A stretch of 64,000 nucleotides of DNA from contig JAQBDA010000196.1 of NCBI GenBank assembly GCA_032124675.1, positions 1 to 64,000 of the forward strand, given 5' to 3'. The notes beneath the pieces were generated by a model. It did no database searches, was not told where the DNA came from, and saw only the letters and a program-made list of their open reading frames with translations. Each line of letters opens with the position of its first letter. Position 1 is the first letter of the stretch. Position numbers and translations under genes: made by a program. This DNA comes from JAQBDA01 sp032124675. GTDB taxonomy: Bacteria > Chloroflexota > Anaerolineae > Anaerolineales > UBA4823. Positions 41,050 through 50,000 of the stretch are shown piece by piece.

Positions 41050-42093
41050 TTAGGCTGGGAAAACCTGTATAGCGTGCAGCGGGTCGAACCGCAGCTGGAT
41101 TGGCGCACCTTCTACCAGCAGTTGGGTGCTGTAAGGCAAATCAAAAACCAGCTCCACACCGTTCGCATCGACCACTGCGCGGCAGGTGTTCCCCCGGAAG
41201 GAGCAGGTGACCAGCACGCCATCCAGTGCTGCCGGAGACCGCCCTTGAAGGTCAACCGCGTCTGGTCGCAGCAAGACGGTCGCCTTGCCAGCGGGCTGCG
41301 GCTGGATCGGGAACTCCCCGATGGAAGTTGAGACAAATGTCCCCCCGTCTGCCTGATAGATATCCCCAGGCAGCAGGTTGCCCAGACCTAGGAACCGCGC
41401 TACAAATACAGATGCCGGGCTGCGGTAGATTTCGAGCGGAGAACCTGCCTGTTCAACCCTTCCGGCATTCAGCACGATGATGCGGCTTGCCAGTGCGAAA
41501 GCTTCTTCCTGGTCGTGGGTCACATAAATCGCAGTCTGGCTTGTCTTGCGCAGAATCTGGCTCAACTCCATGACAAGCCGTTCGCGCAGATTCCTGTCCA
41601 GCGAACCCAATGGCTCATCGAGCATCAGCAGCCGGGGGGAAGGTGCTAAAGATCGTGCCAGCGCCACTCGCTGTTGCTCCCCGCCGGAGAGGGTGTTCAC
41701 ATCCCGCTTGCCGAAGCCGGATAGGCCCACCAACTCCATCACCTCAGAGACGCGCTGCTCTGTCTGGCGAGGTTCCATATCCAGCATGCGCAGACCGAAG
41801 GCGATATTGGCAGATACATTCATATGCGGAAATAGAGCGAAGTCCTGGAACATCAGGCCAAAACCGCGCCGGTGAGGGGGAATTTCTGCCAGGTCGTCCT
41901 CCATCCACTGCACAAATCCCCGGTCGGGCCGCTCCAATCCGGCGATAATCGACAGGATCGTCGATTTACCACAGCCGCTGGGTCCCAGCAGTGCCACGAT
42001 CTCACTGGGATGCACTTCGAATGAGACACCGGCGACGGCCTGCGTCTGGGCATAAGACTTGTGGATACCGATCAGTCGTAAGCCATGCATCAA
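41050..42093 (-). CDS. ABC transporter ATP-binding protein of the thiamine operon
   Basis: A 347-residue ATPase. Walker A is GPSGCGKST, the Q-loop is MFQDFALFPHM, the signature is LSGGEQQRVALARSL, Walker B is LLMLDEPLGSLD and the H-loop is IYVTHDQEEA. A C-terminal TOBE-type domain (res. about 240-347) puts it in the PotA/FbpC/CysA length class, longer than ThiQ. The start overlaps the permease stop by 4 bases. Its place in a TPP-riboswitch operon makes thiamine or a precursor the likely cargo (inference). Confidence 0.92.
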   Translation of the reverse strand: MMHGLRLIGIHKSYAQTQAVAGVSFEVHPSEIVALLGPSGCGKSTILSIIAGLERPDRGFVQWMEDDLAEIPPHRRGFGLMFQDFALFPHMNVSANIAFGLRMLDMEPRQTEQRVSEVMELVGLSGFGKRDVNTLSGGEQQRVALARSLAPSPRLLMLDEPLGSLDRNLRERLVMELSQILRKTSQTAIYVTHDQEEAFALASRIIVLNAGRVEQAGSPLEIYRSPASVFVARFLGLGNLLPGDIYQADGGTFVSTSIGEFPIQPQPAGKATVLLRPDAVDLQGRSPAALDGVLVTCSFRGNTCRAVVDANGVELVFDLPYSTQLLVEGAPIQLRFDPLHAIQVFPA

Positions 42094-43862
42094 AACTCGC
42101 CGATATCCGCGAACCGAAAACGCTCAATCGCCAGCATTCCCGCAGCAGTGATGATCATCAGGATCGTGCTCAGCGCCATCGCCTGCCCGTAGTTCAGCGC
42201 ACCGGGTTGGGAGATGAAGCGATAGATCATAATCGGGATGGTAGGATATTCAGGTCGGGCGATCAGCGCGGTAGCACCGAACTCGCCCAATGAGATAGTG
42301 AACGCGAAGGCTGCCGCAACGAAAAGCGCCCGGGCGACCAGCGGCAGGTCGATGATACGAAACACCTGCCAGGGTGGTGCTCCCAGCACGGCGGCTGCAT
42401 CGCGCAGGCGCGGGCGGATCGAATGGATGGCCGGTGTCAGGCTGCGCACCACGAATGGGAATGCCACCAGCGTATGGGCGATGGGGATCAAGATTGGCGA
42501 GGCGCGCAGATTCAGCGGCGGTCGGTTGAGCGCCACAATGAAACCCAGTCCTAAAGTGACTGCCGAGGTGCCGAGCGGCAGCATGAGCACCGGATCAAGT
42601 GCCCTGTTGAGTGACGACCCGCTGCTGCGGGCGAGTGCCCATGCCACCGGCATCCCCAGGGCAAGTGCTAGCAGGACTGTGGCTGCCGCATAGCTGAGCG
42701 AGACTGCGATGGCTCTGGTGGGCGGGACGTAAAATAACGAATCTCGGCGGTTGATGGATAATTCCTGGTAGTAAGCCAGTGTCAACCCTCGCTCGACTGT
42801 GGTGGTCTGGCCGCGTTCGGCATCCAGGCGCGTTATCGACCGGGCTGCCAGGGCGAATAACGGCAAGGTCTCCAGGACAAGCAGGGGTACGATCACCATA
42901 AAAGCCAGCAGCCGGCTACGCCAGCTCGAAAGCCACCGCTGCGTTAGCCGCTGCGGGCGCAGGCTGAGCGGGCGCGAAGTGCGTTCGGACAGCCGGGTAT
43001 AGATCACAGTCATCGCCAGTGTGCAGACCAGCTGGATGATGGAGAGCGCAGCAGCCAGCGGCAGGTTGAACAACCCGATGGTCTGGTAGTATATTTCGAC
43101 CTCGAGCGTGGCGAAACGCGGCCCGCCCAGCACCAGGATTACCCCAAACGAAGTGAAATCGAAAATAAATACCAACAGCGCGGCGGCTGTGATCGCCGGC
43201 ATCAAGAGCGGCAGGGTGATTTTCCGCAGGGCTTGCCAGGGCGATGCACCGAGCACATTAGCCGCCTGGGTCATCCGGGGGTCGACGCGTGACCAAAAAT
43301 CCCCCACCAAGCGCAGGACGATGGTCAGGTTATAGAATATGTGAGCGACCAGGATGGCTGTGAAGGTGTGGACGAATTGTACCGGCGGCTGCGATAGGTT
43401 GAATATTTCCATCAATGCCAGATTGATCCACCCGTTGGGGCCGAGCAGGGCGTAGAACGCTGCCGCTACGACCAGCGTGGGCATGACAAAGGGTATTGCG
43501 GTCAGGGCGAGCAGGATGGATTTCCCCCGGAAATCGTAGCGCGCCAACAGGTAAGCACCAGGCAGACCGACGACCAGTGTCAGTATGGTTGACACGAATG
43601 CCTGCCAAAGAGTAAACCACAATACCCTCAGCTGAGCAGGGGAGGTCAGCGCCTGCTGAAATGGCGCAGCCAAACCCGCTTCCCCACGCGACAGGCTGGT
43701 GGCCAGAATTTTGCCCAGCGGGTAAAAGTAAAACAGCGCCAGGAACGACAGCGGGATTGCCCAGAGAGCGATCTGGCGCCAGTTCAGGTACAGCTTCTTC
43801 CCTCTCACACGCACCGGCTGCCTCCCTAGCGCAGCACCGTTTCGGTCCAGGCGTTGATCCAC
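42090..43862 (-). CDS. thiP: ABC transporter permease, fused two-half (ThiP-like)
   Basis: A 590-residue permease with two homologous membrane halves of about six helices. Each half has an EAA-type coupling loop: AANVLGASPWQALRKITLPLLMPAI near residue 215 and AAAVLGAPPWQVFRIIDLPLVARAL near residue 520. The fused arrangement is that of ThiP and of iron(III) permeases. Its start overlaps the binding-protein gene by 37 bases, so an internal GTG slightly downstream may be used instead. The riboswitch and TPK in the operon favour thiamine. Confidence 0.88.
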   Translation of the reverse strand: MDQRLDRNGAALGRQPVRVRGKKLYLNWRQIALWAIPLSFLALFYFYPLGKILATSLSRGEAGLAAPFQQALTSPAQLRVLWFTLWQAFVSTILTLVVGLPGAYLLARYDFRGKSILLALTAIPFVMPTLVVAAAFYALLGPNGWINLALMEIFNLSQPPVQFVHTFTAILVAHIFYNLTIVLRLVGDFWSRVDPRMTQAANVLGASPWQALRKITLPLLMPAITAAALLVFIFDFTSFGVILVLGGPRFATLEVEIYYQTIGLFNLPLAAALSIIQLVCTLAMTVIYTRLSERTSRPLSLRPQRLTQRWLSSWRSRLLAFMVIVPLLVLETLPLFALAARSITRLDAERGQTTTVERGLTLAYYQELSINRRDSLFYVPPTRAIAVSLSYAAATVLLALALGMPVAWALARSSGSSLNRALDPVLMLPLGTSAVTLGLGFIVALNRPPLNLRASPILIPIAHTLVAFPFVVRSLTPAIHSIRPRLRDAAAVLGAPPWQVFRIIDLPLVARALFVAAAFAFTISLGEFGATALIARPEYPTIPIMIYRFISQPGALNYGQAMALSTILMIITAAGMLAIERFRFADIGEF

Positions 43863-44902
43863 TTCTCCCGGTTGGCGGCGATAGCTTCAGGGTCGATGGT
43901 CGAAGTCCGTTCTGGGACCTGAAGGAAGCTGGTGAATGCCTCATCCAGCCCGGCTTGTGAGTTCACCGGGAAGACGAACATCTGCAGCGGCATATCCTCC
44001 TGGAAGGGCACCGACAGCATATAGTCTATCCATGCCTGGGCCAGACCGATATTTTGGCTGCCCTGCAATATGCCAACGAACTCGATCTGCCGGAAGCAGG
44101 TCTCATCGCTGACTACCGCGGCGGTGGGCGGTTCTTCCAGCGCTGTCTCAGCGTAGATCACCTCGAATGCAGGGCTAGAGTTGTAGGAGACCACCACCGG
44201 TCGCGGTCCAGCGCCGCTCGACCCGCTGAAATCGGAATAATATGCAGTTTCCCAATCGTTCACTACGAGAACATCGTTTTCTACCAGTCCCTGCCAGTAA
44301 TCCAGGTATGCCTGAGGACCGAAGTGCCCGATGGTCGCAAATAAGAACGCCAGTCCCGGGGAGGAGGTGGCGGGGTTCTGCACCACCAGCAGGCCTTCGA
44401 ATTCCGGTTTCAACAAATCTTCCAGCGTCCCTGGTGGGGAAAGTCCTCGTACCATGAAGTAACTTTTATCGTAGTTCAGGCAAACATCCCCGTAATCCAC
44501 CGGTAAGGCACGCTGCTGGGGGTCAAGCTTGAAATGATCCGGGATGCTGTTCAGCGCTGGCGATGAATAGGGGATGAAGATATCTTCATCTAATGCTCGG
44601 CTTAAGAAGGTATTGTCCACTCCGTAGAAAACATCTGCCAGAGGGCTGGTTTTTGATAGGATGGCTTTGTTCAGGGCTGTGCCCGTGTCCCCGGCTTTTA
44701 AGAACTGTAGTTTTGCACCATGCCTGGTCTCGAAGGCCGTGATGAGCGGCTCTGAAATGGCAAACGAGTCATGGGTCATGATGGTGAGCGTTCTAGGTGC
44801 TGTCACGGCATCTGTGGGGATTGCGGCCGCCTGGCTGCAGGCTGAGATCAGTGCCGCAGATAACAATAGAAGTAGTATGGTTTTTCGCATCTTGACCCTC
44901 AT
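43826..44902 (-). CDS. thiB: Thiamine ABC transporter substrate-binding lipoprotein (ThiB/TbpA-like)
   Basis: A 358-residue lipoprotein: TILLLLLSAALISACSQA (lipobox I-S-A-C). The mature part starts TLTIMTHDSFAISEPLITAFETRHGAKLQFLKAGDTGTALNKAILSK and continues with ADVFYGVDNTFLSRALDEDIF and ALPVDYGDVCLNYDK. These are the hallmarks of the TbpA/ThiB family of thiamine-binding proteins, which are related to iron-binding proteins. The AGA gap to the TPK gene is essentially nil (stop of one, start of the next). Confidence 0.9.
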   Translation of the reverse strand: MRVKMRKTILLLLLSAALISACSQAAAIPTDAVTAPRTLTIMTHDSFAISEPLITAFETRHGAKLQFLKAGDTGTALNKAILSKTSPLADVFYGVDNTFLSRALDEDIFIPYSSPALNSIPDHFKLDPQQRALPVDYGDVCLNYDKSYFMVRGLSPPGTLEDLLKPEFEGLLVVQNPATSSPGLAFLFATIGHFGPQAYLDYWQGLVENDVLVVNDWETAYYSDFSGSSGAGPRPVVVSYNSSPAFEVIYAETALEEPPTAAVVSDETCFRQIEFVGILQGSQNIGLAQAWIDYMLSVPFQEDMPLQMFVFPVNSQAGLDEAFTSFLQVPERTSTIDPEAIAANREKWINAWTETVLR

Positions 44903-45568
44903 TTACGAGTTCTGGTCTTGGTGAATGACCACGCACAGGAGGGAGCCTTGCTCTAGTGAGATGGAGCCTTGTTTGCCGGTCAGCGAGTTGCTAATGCCGC
45001 GACTGGCGCCGAAATGCAGCGTTTCGCCCTCCAAGGGGTATTCCAGCCCCTGTGTCGTAACACCATGCGCGCCACCGCTGACCGGTATTAGCGATACCAC
45101 GTCACCCGGCTCTCCCAGGATCGAGTAATTCTCGCCGCCATGCAGCATGGTCAGCACCTGCTGGTCATCCACCAGACGTATTTTGGTATCTTTAAGACCG
45201 ATTGAGGCGGGCAGCAGCAAGTTCGCCAGAGTCTGGTCCCATCTTGCTCCCAGACCCCCGAATACCAGAATGTCCTCTACACCGAGCGACCTGGCGTGCA
45301 GGAGTGCCAGCTCCAGGTCCGTATAGTCCTTGCGGGCAGGATGGCGGATCATGACTGTCTCTTGCGCGATAAATTGATCCAGGTCAGATTCAAGGAGAGA
45401 GTCGAAATCGCCGATCAAGTAATCCGGGATGATGCCAAGCCTGGCGCAATGCAGAGCGCCGCCATCCGCGGCGATGATCAAGTCTCCGCTCTCCAGATAT
45501 TTGTGGACACGTTCATCATCAGTTATCAGCCCATTGGCGAAGATCACAGCACGCATTCGATCAGCCAA
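44903..45568 (-). CDS. thiN: Thiamine pyrophosphokinase
   Basis: A 221-residue TPK. Motifs: LIIAADGGALHCARLGIIPDYLIGDFDSL, HPARKDYTDLELALLHA, GGLGARWDQTLAN and the C-terminal HFGASRGISNSLTG thiamine-binding segment. It makes thiamine pyrophosphate from thiamine and ATP. A start at residue 5 (MRAVIFANG, 45556) is also possible. It is the first gene behind the TPP riboswitch and its terminator, followed by the binding protein, permease and ATPase, so one operon links uptake to activation of thiamine. Confidence 0.95.
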   Translation of the reverse strand: MADRMRAVIFANGLITDDERVHKYLESGDLIIAADGGALHCARLGIIPDYLIGDFDSLLESDLDQFIAQETVMIRHPARKDYTDLELALLHARSLGVEDILVFGGLGARWDQTLANLLLPASIGLKDTKIRLVDDQQVLTMLHGGENYSILGEPGDVVSLIPVSGGAHGVTTQGLEYPLEGETLHFGASRGISNSLTGKQGSISLEQGSLLCVVIHQDQNS

Positions 45569-45570
45569 GA

Positions 45571-45599
45571 CAAAACCCTCCTCTTTTCCGGAGGAGGGT
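45571..45599 (-). terminator. Riboswitch-controlled intrinsic terminator
   Basis: On the minus strand ACCCTCCTC / GAGGAGGGT (9 bp, loop CGGAAAA) followed by TTTTG, placed just before the TPK start. The 5' arm region TCCTCCG is also complementary to CGGAGGA inside the 3' side of the TPP aptamer, giving a 7-bp antiterminator pairing that excludes the terminator. Confidence 0.85.
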
Positions 45600-45611
45600 G
45601 CTTTTTCTTTT

Positions 45612-45706
45612 CGCGCAATTCCTCCGCCGGCATTACCCGGATCAGGTTCGCGGGTCGAGAGCTTGTGGCTCTCCTCTCAGCCTGGCACCACCAGGCTCCC
45701 CGTGCA
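45612..45706 (-). promoter_or_regulatory. TPP riboswitch (THI element)
   Basis: The minus strand carries the conserved TPP aptamer: GGGGAGCC, then GGCTGAGAG, then GACCCGCGAACCTGATCCGG and TAATGCCGGCGGAGGAAT. The CTGAGA and the CCTGATC...TAATGCC boxes are the TPP-contacting parts. It precedes thiamine pyrophosphokinase and a thiamine transporter and probably acts by TPP-induced transcription termination. Confidence 0.96.
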
Positions 45707-45726
45707 ATATATTTTGCAACGCTATA

Positions 45727-45756
45727 AGTATACTCTCAGAAAGTACCGCCTGTCAA
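45727..45756 (-). promoter_or_regulatory. Promoter of the thiamine operon
   Basis: On the minus strand TTGACA (45751-45756), an 18-base spacer and TATACT (45727-45732). The start would be about 45720, some 15 bases before the aptamer. Confidence 0.8.
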
Positions 45757-45810
45757 CCCCTGTTTCCCAACTGCGAAAGTCCTTGATAAGTATAGAAACG
45801 GGCTGAAGGT

Positions 45811-46599
45811 CTAGCGGATGCGGCGCTTCCATTCATCCTTCAACTGAAGCTGCTTCGGGCTTTCGCCTGAACTCAGGCTCAGAAAGTCGGTCAGCAATCG
45901 GTTGAATTTGCTGGGTTCGTCCAGCATGGGAAAGCGACCTGACCCGTCCAGGATGATCCAGTGGGTGTTCTCACCCCATTGTGCAACCTCATCCAGCTCG
46001 GGAGGATTGACAGCCGGGTCATTTTTACCGTGGACGAGCAGTACCGGTCTTGTGGAACGGTCCGGCAGGGTGGGCAGGTCTATTTCCTGGATATCATCCA
46101 GTGAGGCTGAAACAGCTTTGGGGTCGCTCTTCCCCGCTTCCGACCAGGCTGCCTCGGTCGTGGGGCTGCGCCCTAACAGCCAGTCTGCCAGTTCGACCGG
46201 TTCTGAGGAACGCAAGCGCGAATTGACCGCGTTGATATGGTGTGGGTAGCCGACTGCCAAAATGCGGTCAACCGCTTCAGGATAGCGCTGGGTATAAATC
46301 AGTCCGGTTACTGCACCCAGACCATGACCGATGATAGCGATCTTGTTGATCCCCATGGCATCCATGAATTCTTCCAACAGCATGGCTTGCTGATTAATTG
46401 AGTAGTAGGCGGGATTCTTGGCTGTGTCACCGAAACCCCACAGGTCGATTGCATACGTGCGGAAAGACAGGGATGCAGCCTGCATGGTTGATATCCAATA
46501 ACGCCATGAACCAACCCAATCGTGAAGGAAGAGCAGCGGACGGCCGCGCCCAAGCACCTCATAATGTATGATTTCATTGTGCAGGATGACAGCGCTCAT
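45811..46599 (-). CDS. Alpha/beta-hydrolase-fold protein lacking the catalytic Ser and His (pseudoenzyme)
   Basis: A 262-residue alpha/beta hydrolase-fold protein, closely related to the protein at 57074-57871 (HYEVLGRGRPLLFLHDWVGSW against HYEVYGRGDPVILLHGWLGSW; YAIDLWGFGDTAK against YALDFWGFGESGK). The nucleophile elbow reads IIGHGLGA where the relative has LVGHSMGG, so the Ser is Gly. The catalytic His is replaced by Arg (GSGRFPMLDEP against ASGHFIMLDEP). Only the Asp region (HGKNDPAV) is kept. It is therefore probably not a hydrolase and may bind a ligand or partner. It is the last gene of the long signalling operon, 50 bases after the CheY-like gene. Confidence 0.82.
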   Translation of the reverse strand: MSAVILHNEIIHYEVLGRGRPLLFLHDWVGSWRYWISTMQAASLSFRTYAIDLWGFGDTAKNPAYYSINQQAMLLEEFMDAMGINKIAIIGHGLGAVTGLIYTQRYPEAVDRILAVGYPHHINAVNSRLRSSEPVELADWLLGRSPTTEAAWSEAGKSDPKAVSASLDDIQEIDLPTLPDRSTRPVLLVHGKNDPAVNPPELDEVAQWGENTHWIILDGSGRFPMLDEPSKFNRLLTDFLSLSSGESPKQLQLKDEWKRRIR

Positions 46600-46649
46600 G
46601 CGGTTCGAGAGGCCGTGTTCTATCGAACAGGCTCCCCCTCACAGTCTGG

Positions 46650-47027
46650 CTAACTACCCTTATTTTCGGCCAGGATGGCGTTTACGCGTTCGGTCAATTG
46701 GTCAGGAGCGAAAGGCTTCAATATGTATTCTATGGCTCCGGCCTCCAGCCCGGTCTGGACCTCTTTCTCCTGCCCCTTCGCAGATAAGAATACAACTGGG
46801 ATGTGCCTAGTCGTTTCATCGGTTTTAATCTTTTCACAGGCCTCGTAACCCGTCATGCGCGGCATTCGTACGTCGAGCAAGATCAGGTCTGGTGAGAGTT
46901 CGCGGGCTTTTTCATATGCTTCCTCACCATTTGCCGTAGCGGTGACTTCATGCCCGGCAAAACTGAGTGTGAAATTGATCAGATCTCGGATATCGCGTTC
47001 GTCTTCAGCAATTAATATTCTTGCCAT
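46650..47027 (-). CDS. CheY-like single-domain response regulator
   Basis: A 125-residue receiver domain only. The acidic pocket is in LIAEDERDIRD, the phospho-acceptor Asp in LILLDVRMPRMTG, the Thr/Ser switch in VVFLSAKGQ and the Lys in YILKPFAPD. It lies 9 bases after the giant histidine kinase gene and is its likely phosphate acceptor. With no output domain it must act by protein contact or as a phosphate sink. Confidence 0.95.
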   Translation of the reverse strand: MARILIAEDERDIRDLINFTLSFAGHEVTATANGEEAYEKARELSPDLILLDVRMPRMTGYEACEKIKTDETTRHIPVVFLSAKGQEKEVQTGLEAGAIEYILKPFAPDQLTERVNAILAENKGS

Positions 47028-47036
47028 AATACCTCA

Positions 47037-50000
47037 TCATTTTTCTGGATTGTAGACCGGCAGCGTAAATGAGAAGGTGCTGCCTTCACCAGGTACGCCG
47101 CTGCTTTCCAGCCAGATCTTCCCATCGTGCATGTCTACCAGGTGCTTGACGATCGATAACCCAAGCCCCGTACCAGAGGTCGCCAATACAAAAGGATGCT
47201 CGCCGCGGTAAAACCGCTCGAATACTCGCGGCTGTAAATCAAGCGGGATGCCGATACCGGTATCCTGAATATCGATCTGGACGTCGTCACCAGCCCGCCG
47301 CGTGCGCACCAGGATGCGACCACCTTCTGCCGTATAGCAGTAAGCATTTTCCAGCAGGTTCTCAATGATACGACGCACCTGTTCCGGATCACCCAGCACC
47401 CTGGGCAGTTTACGGGGGATATCAGTTTCGATCTGCATCGGTTTATTGTCTTCCTGGGAGCGGCGAGCAAGGTCGGTGGTGGTCTCATGTGCCAGTGGTG
47501 CCAGATCGAAATGCTGTATAGAGAGGTTAAGCCGTCCGGATTCTATTCTGGAGATATCCAGAAGGTCATTTACAAGGATCGCCAGACGCTCGGAATTGTT
47601 CTTGACGATCTCTAGGAAGTGCGCCTGCTGGTTGGTGAGCGGACCGGCGGCACCCATGAGCAGGATATCGACGTAGCCTTTTATCGAAGTCATTGGCGTC
47701 CGCAGTTCGTGGCTGACGGTAGCAACAAACTCAGATTTCAGCCGGTCAACCTCCACCTGGTGGGTGATATCCCGGAAGATCGATACCGTGCCGAGGAAAT
47801 TATCCCGCAAGCTTACCGGTGCCAGATGGACTGATACCACTCTTCCATTGTCCAGATCGATCTGCTCGGCATATGTATCCCCGTGGGTAAAGGTGTCTGG
47901 ATTTTGCGACCACGTTCGGATGGTGCCCATCCAGGCCTTGGCAGCCTTGCCAAAGATCCCGATGAAATGTTCCAGCGATTTGCCGATGACATTCGACCGG
48001 TTGAGCCCCAGGATGTCCTCGGCAGAGTCGTTGAACAGGGTGATCCTCATCGTCTCATCCGTAACCAGGACACCATCCGCCACATCTTCTAGCATCGCTT
48101 TCGTGCGCTGAGTCTCGATCTGCTGGCTTCTCACCATATTGCCAAGGTCTTCCGCCTGGTCGCGGATCAGCCGGTACAGCTCGGCGTTGTTCACCGCGAT
48201 AGCTACCTGGTTCGCAGCCGCCTGTACCATGTCTAATTGGTCCATTGAGAAATGGTCCACCCTGCGATGGAAGAACAGCAGCGTGCCCAGGGAGACACCA
48301 CCGATCAACAGCGGCACACCGATAGCACTGCGATACTCGACGGTGCTGTTGGGCAGCTGCACCCATCTTGGGTCATCCCTGACATCTGGGATGAGAACAG
48401 GTTTGCGCTGCTGGATGATCCAACCTGCCAATCCCTCGTCCGGGTCTAGCGAGGTAAAGAATTCATCCGTAGTAAGCGCGGTCTGGTAGCCGACTGAGGC
48501 CAGGTGATGCAGCTTCTTCTCCCCGGTGCGGGCGAGCAGCACGGTGATGTGCTCTGCATCGATGATCTGGTTGAGCACCTTCAGGGTGCGAGTGAGCACT
48601 TGTTCCAGGTCCAGGCTGGCGGAAAGCTCGGTGATCAGCCGCAGCAGGGTTTCGGTGCGCTGATGAGCGCGCGCCAGCTGCTCTGTGCGTTCGCGCACGC
48701 GCTGGTCGAGTTCATTCGTCAGGCTGCTTGTCTCTGCATACAGGCGACCGTTCTGGATGGCGATGGCCGCCTGGTTGCTGATAGTTTTTGCCAGCCCGAC
48801 TTCATCACCGGTGTAATGGTATGGTTGCTCCGAATGTACCAGGAGGATGCCGTGCAGGTCGCTTCCTGTAGCCAGCGACAGCGCCAGCAGGGACTGCGTG
48901 CCGATCTCGTCCAGATACTCCTTGAGAGGTGCCAGCTCTTCTTCCGAGCTAACGTCCTCGCAGTAAAAGACACCCAGGGTCTGCCGCAGGCGCTCGAATA
49001 TCGGGGCATCAGGAATTGTGCGTGGTATGGTCACGTCTCGCGGGGGGAGCTCGGCTTTCAATACTGCCTTTCCCGATGTATCGAACATAACCGCTGAGAC
49101 AGCAGTGCAGTTGAGTGTTTCGATGAGCTCCTGGAGTATGATTGACAGCAGATGGTCTGGATCGAGGGAACCGCTCAATTGGGTGGAGAAGCGGTTGAGC
49201 ATTTCCAGGCGCTGCGAACGCTGGTCGAGGTCCGCGGCTCGGGATACGATCTGCTGGTAGAGGTTTGCATTTTCCAGGGCAACGGCCGCCTGTCCTGCAA
49301 AAGCGATGGCAATCTGGATATGCTCGGCACTGTAAAAGTCTTCCTCGTCCTTTTCCAGAGCGATAACACCGATTACCTCACCGCCTGCGACAAGCGGGAG
49401 TCCCAGCCAGGAGGGGTTTGGGTTTTCCACCAGGGACGGGAAACGAGGGTCGTTTCGTACATCTCCGACATAGATCGCCTGGCAGGTATCTATCATCTCA
49501 CGCAGCAAGAGGCTGTCTTCGATCGAGATCGAGAGCCCGGTGCGGACATCGCTATCAGCAAATCCGCGCGTGCCATGCACGAACATCTGGTCAGCCTGGC
49601 GCAGCCACAGCGTGCCGGTATTGAATGGCAGAATAGCCTCCAGTTGGTCCAGCAATGAGCCAACCAGTTCCTCTGGCTGAAGGTTGGAGGAGATGATTGC
49701 CGCTGCTCCGGTCAGTGCCTGAAGCTGGTTGGCGCGCAGCTCTGCTGCCCGGAACAACCGTGAATACTCCAGGTTCAGCGCGGTTTGCTGGGTCAGGGAG
49801 GTCACAAGCGCCTGGGCATCGATTGAGAAGGCTTCCGGAACCTTGAAATTCTCGACCACCAGCACGCCTAAAGGATCGGTTCCCGGCGCTTTCTGCAGCG
49901 GAACGGCCATACTGGAGACCGGCAGCAAGCCATCGGTGGCGTCATGATAATTGAGCAGCATATCCGAGGTGAGGTTGTATAAACTGGGGAAATTCACTTC

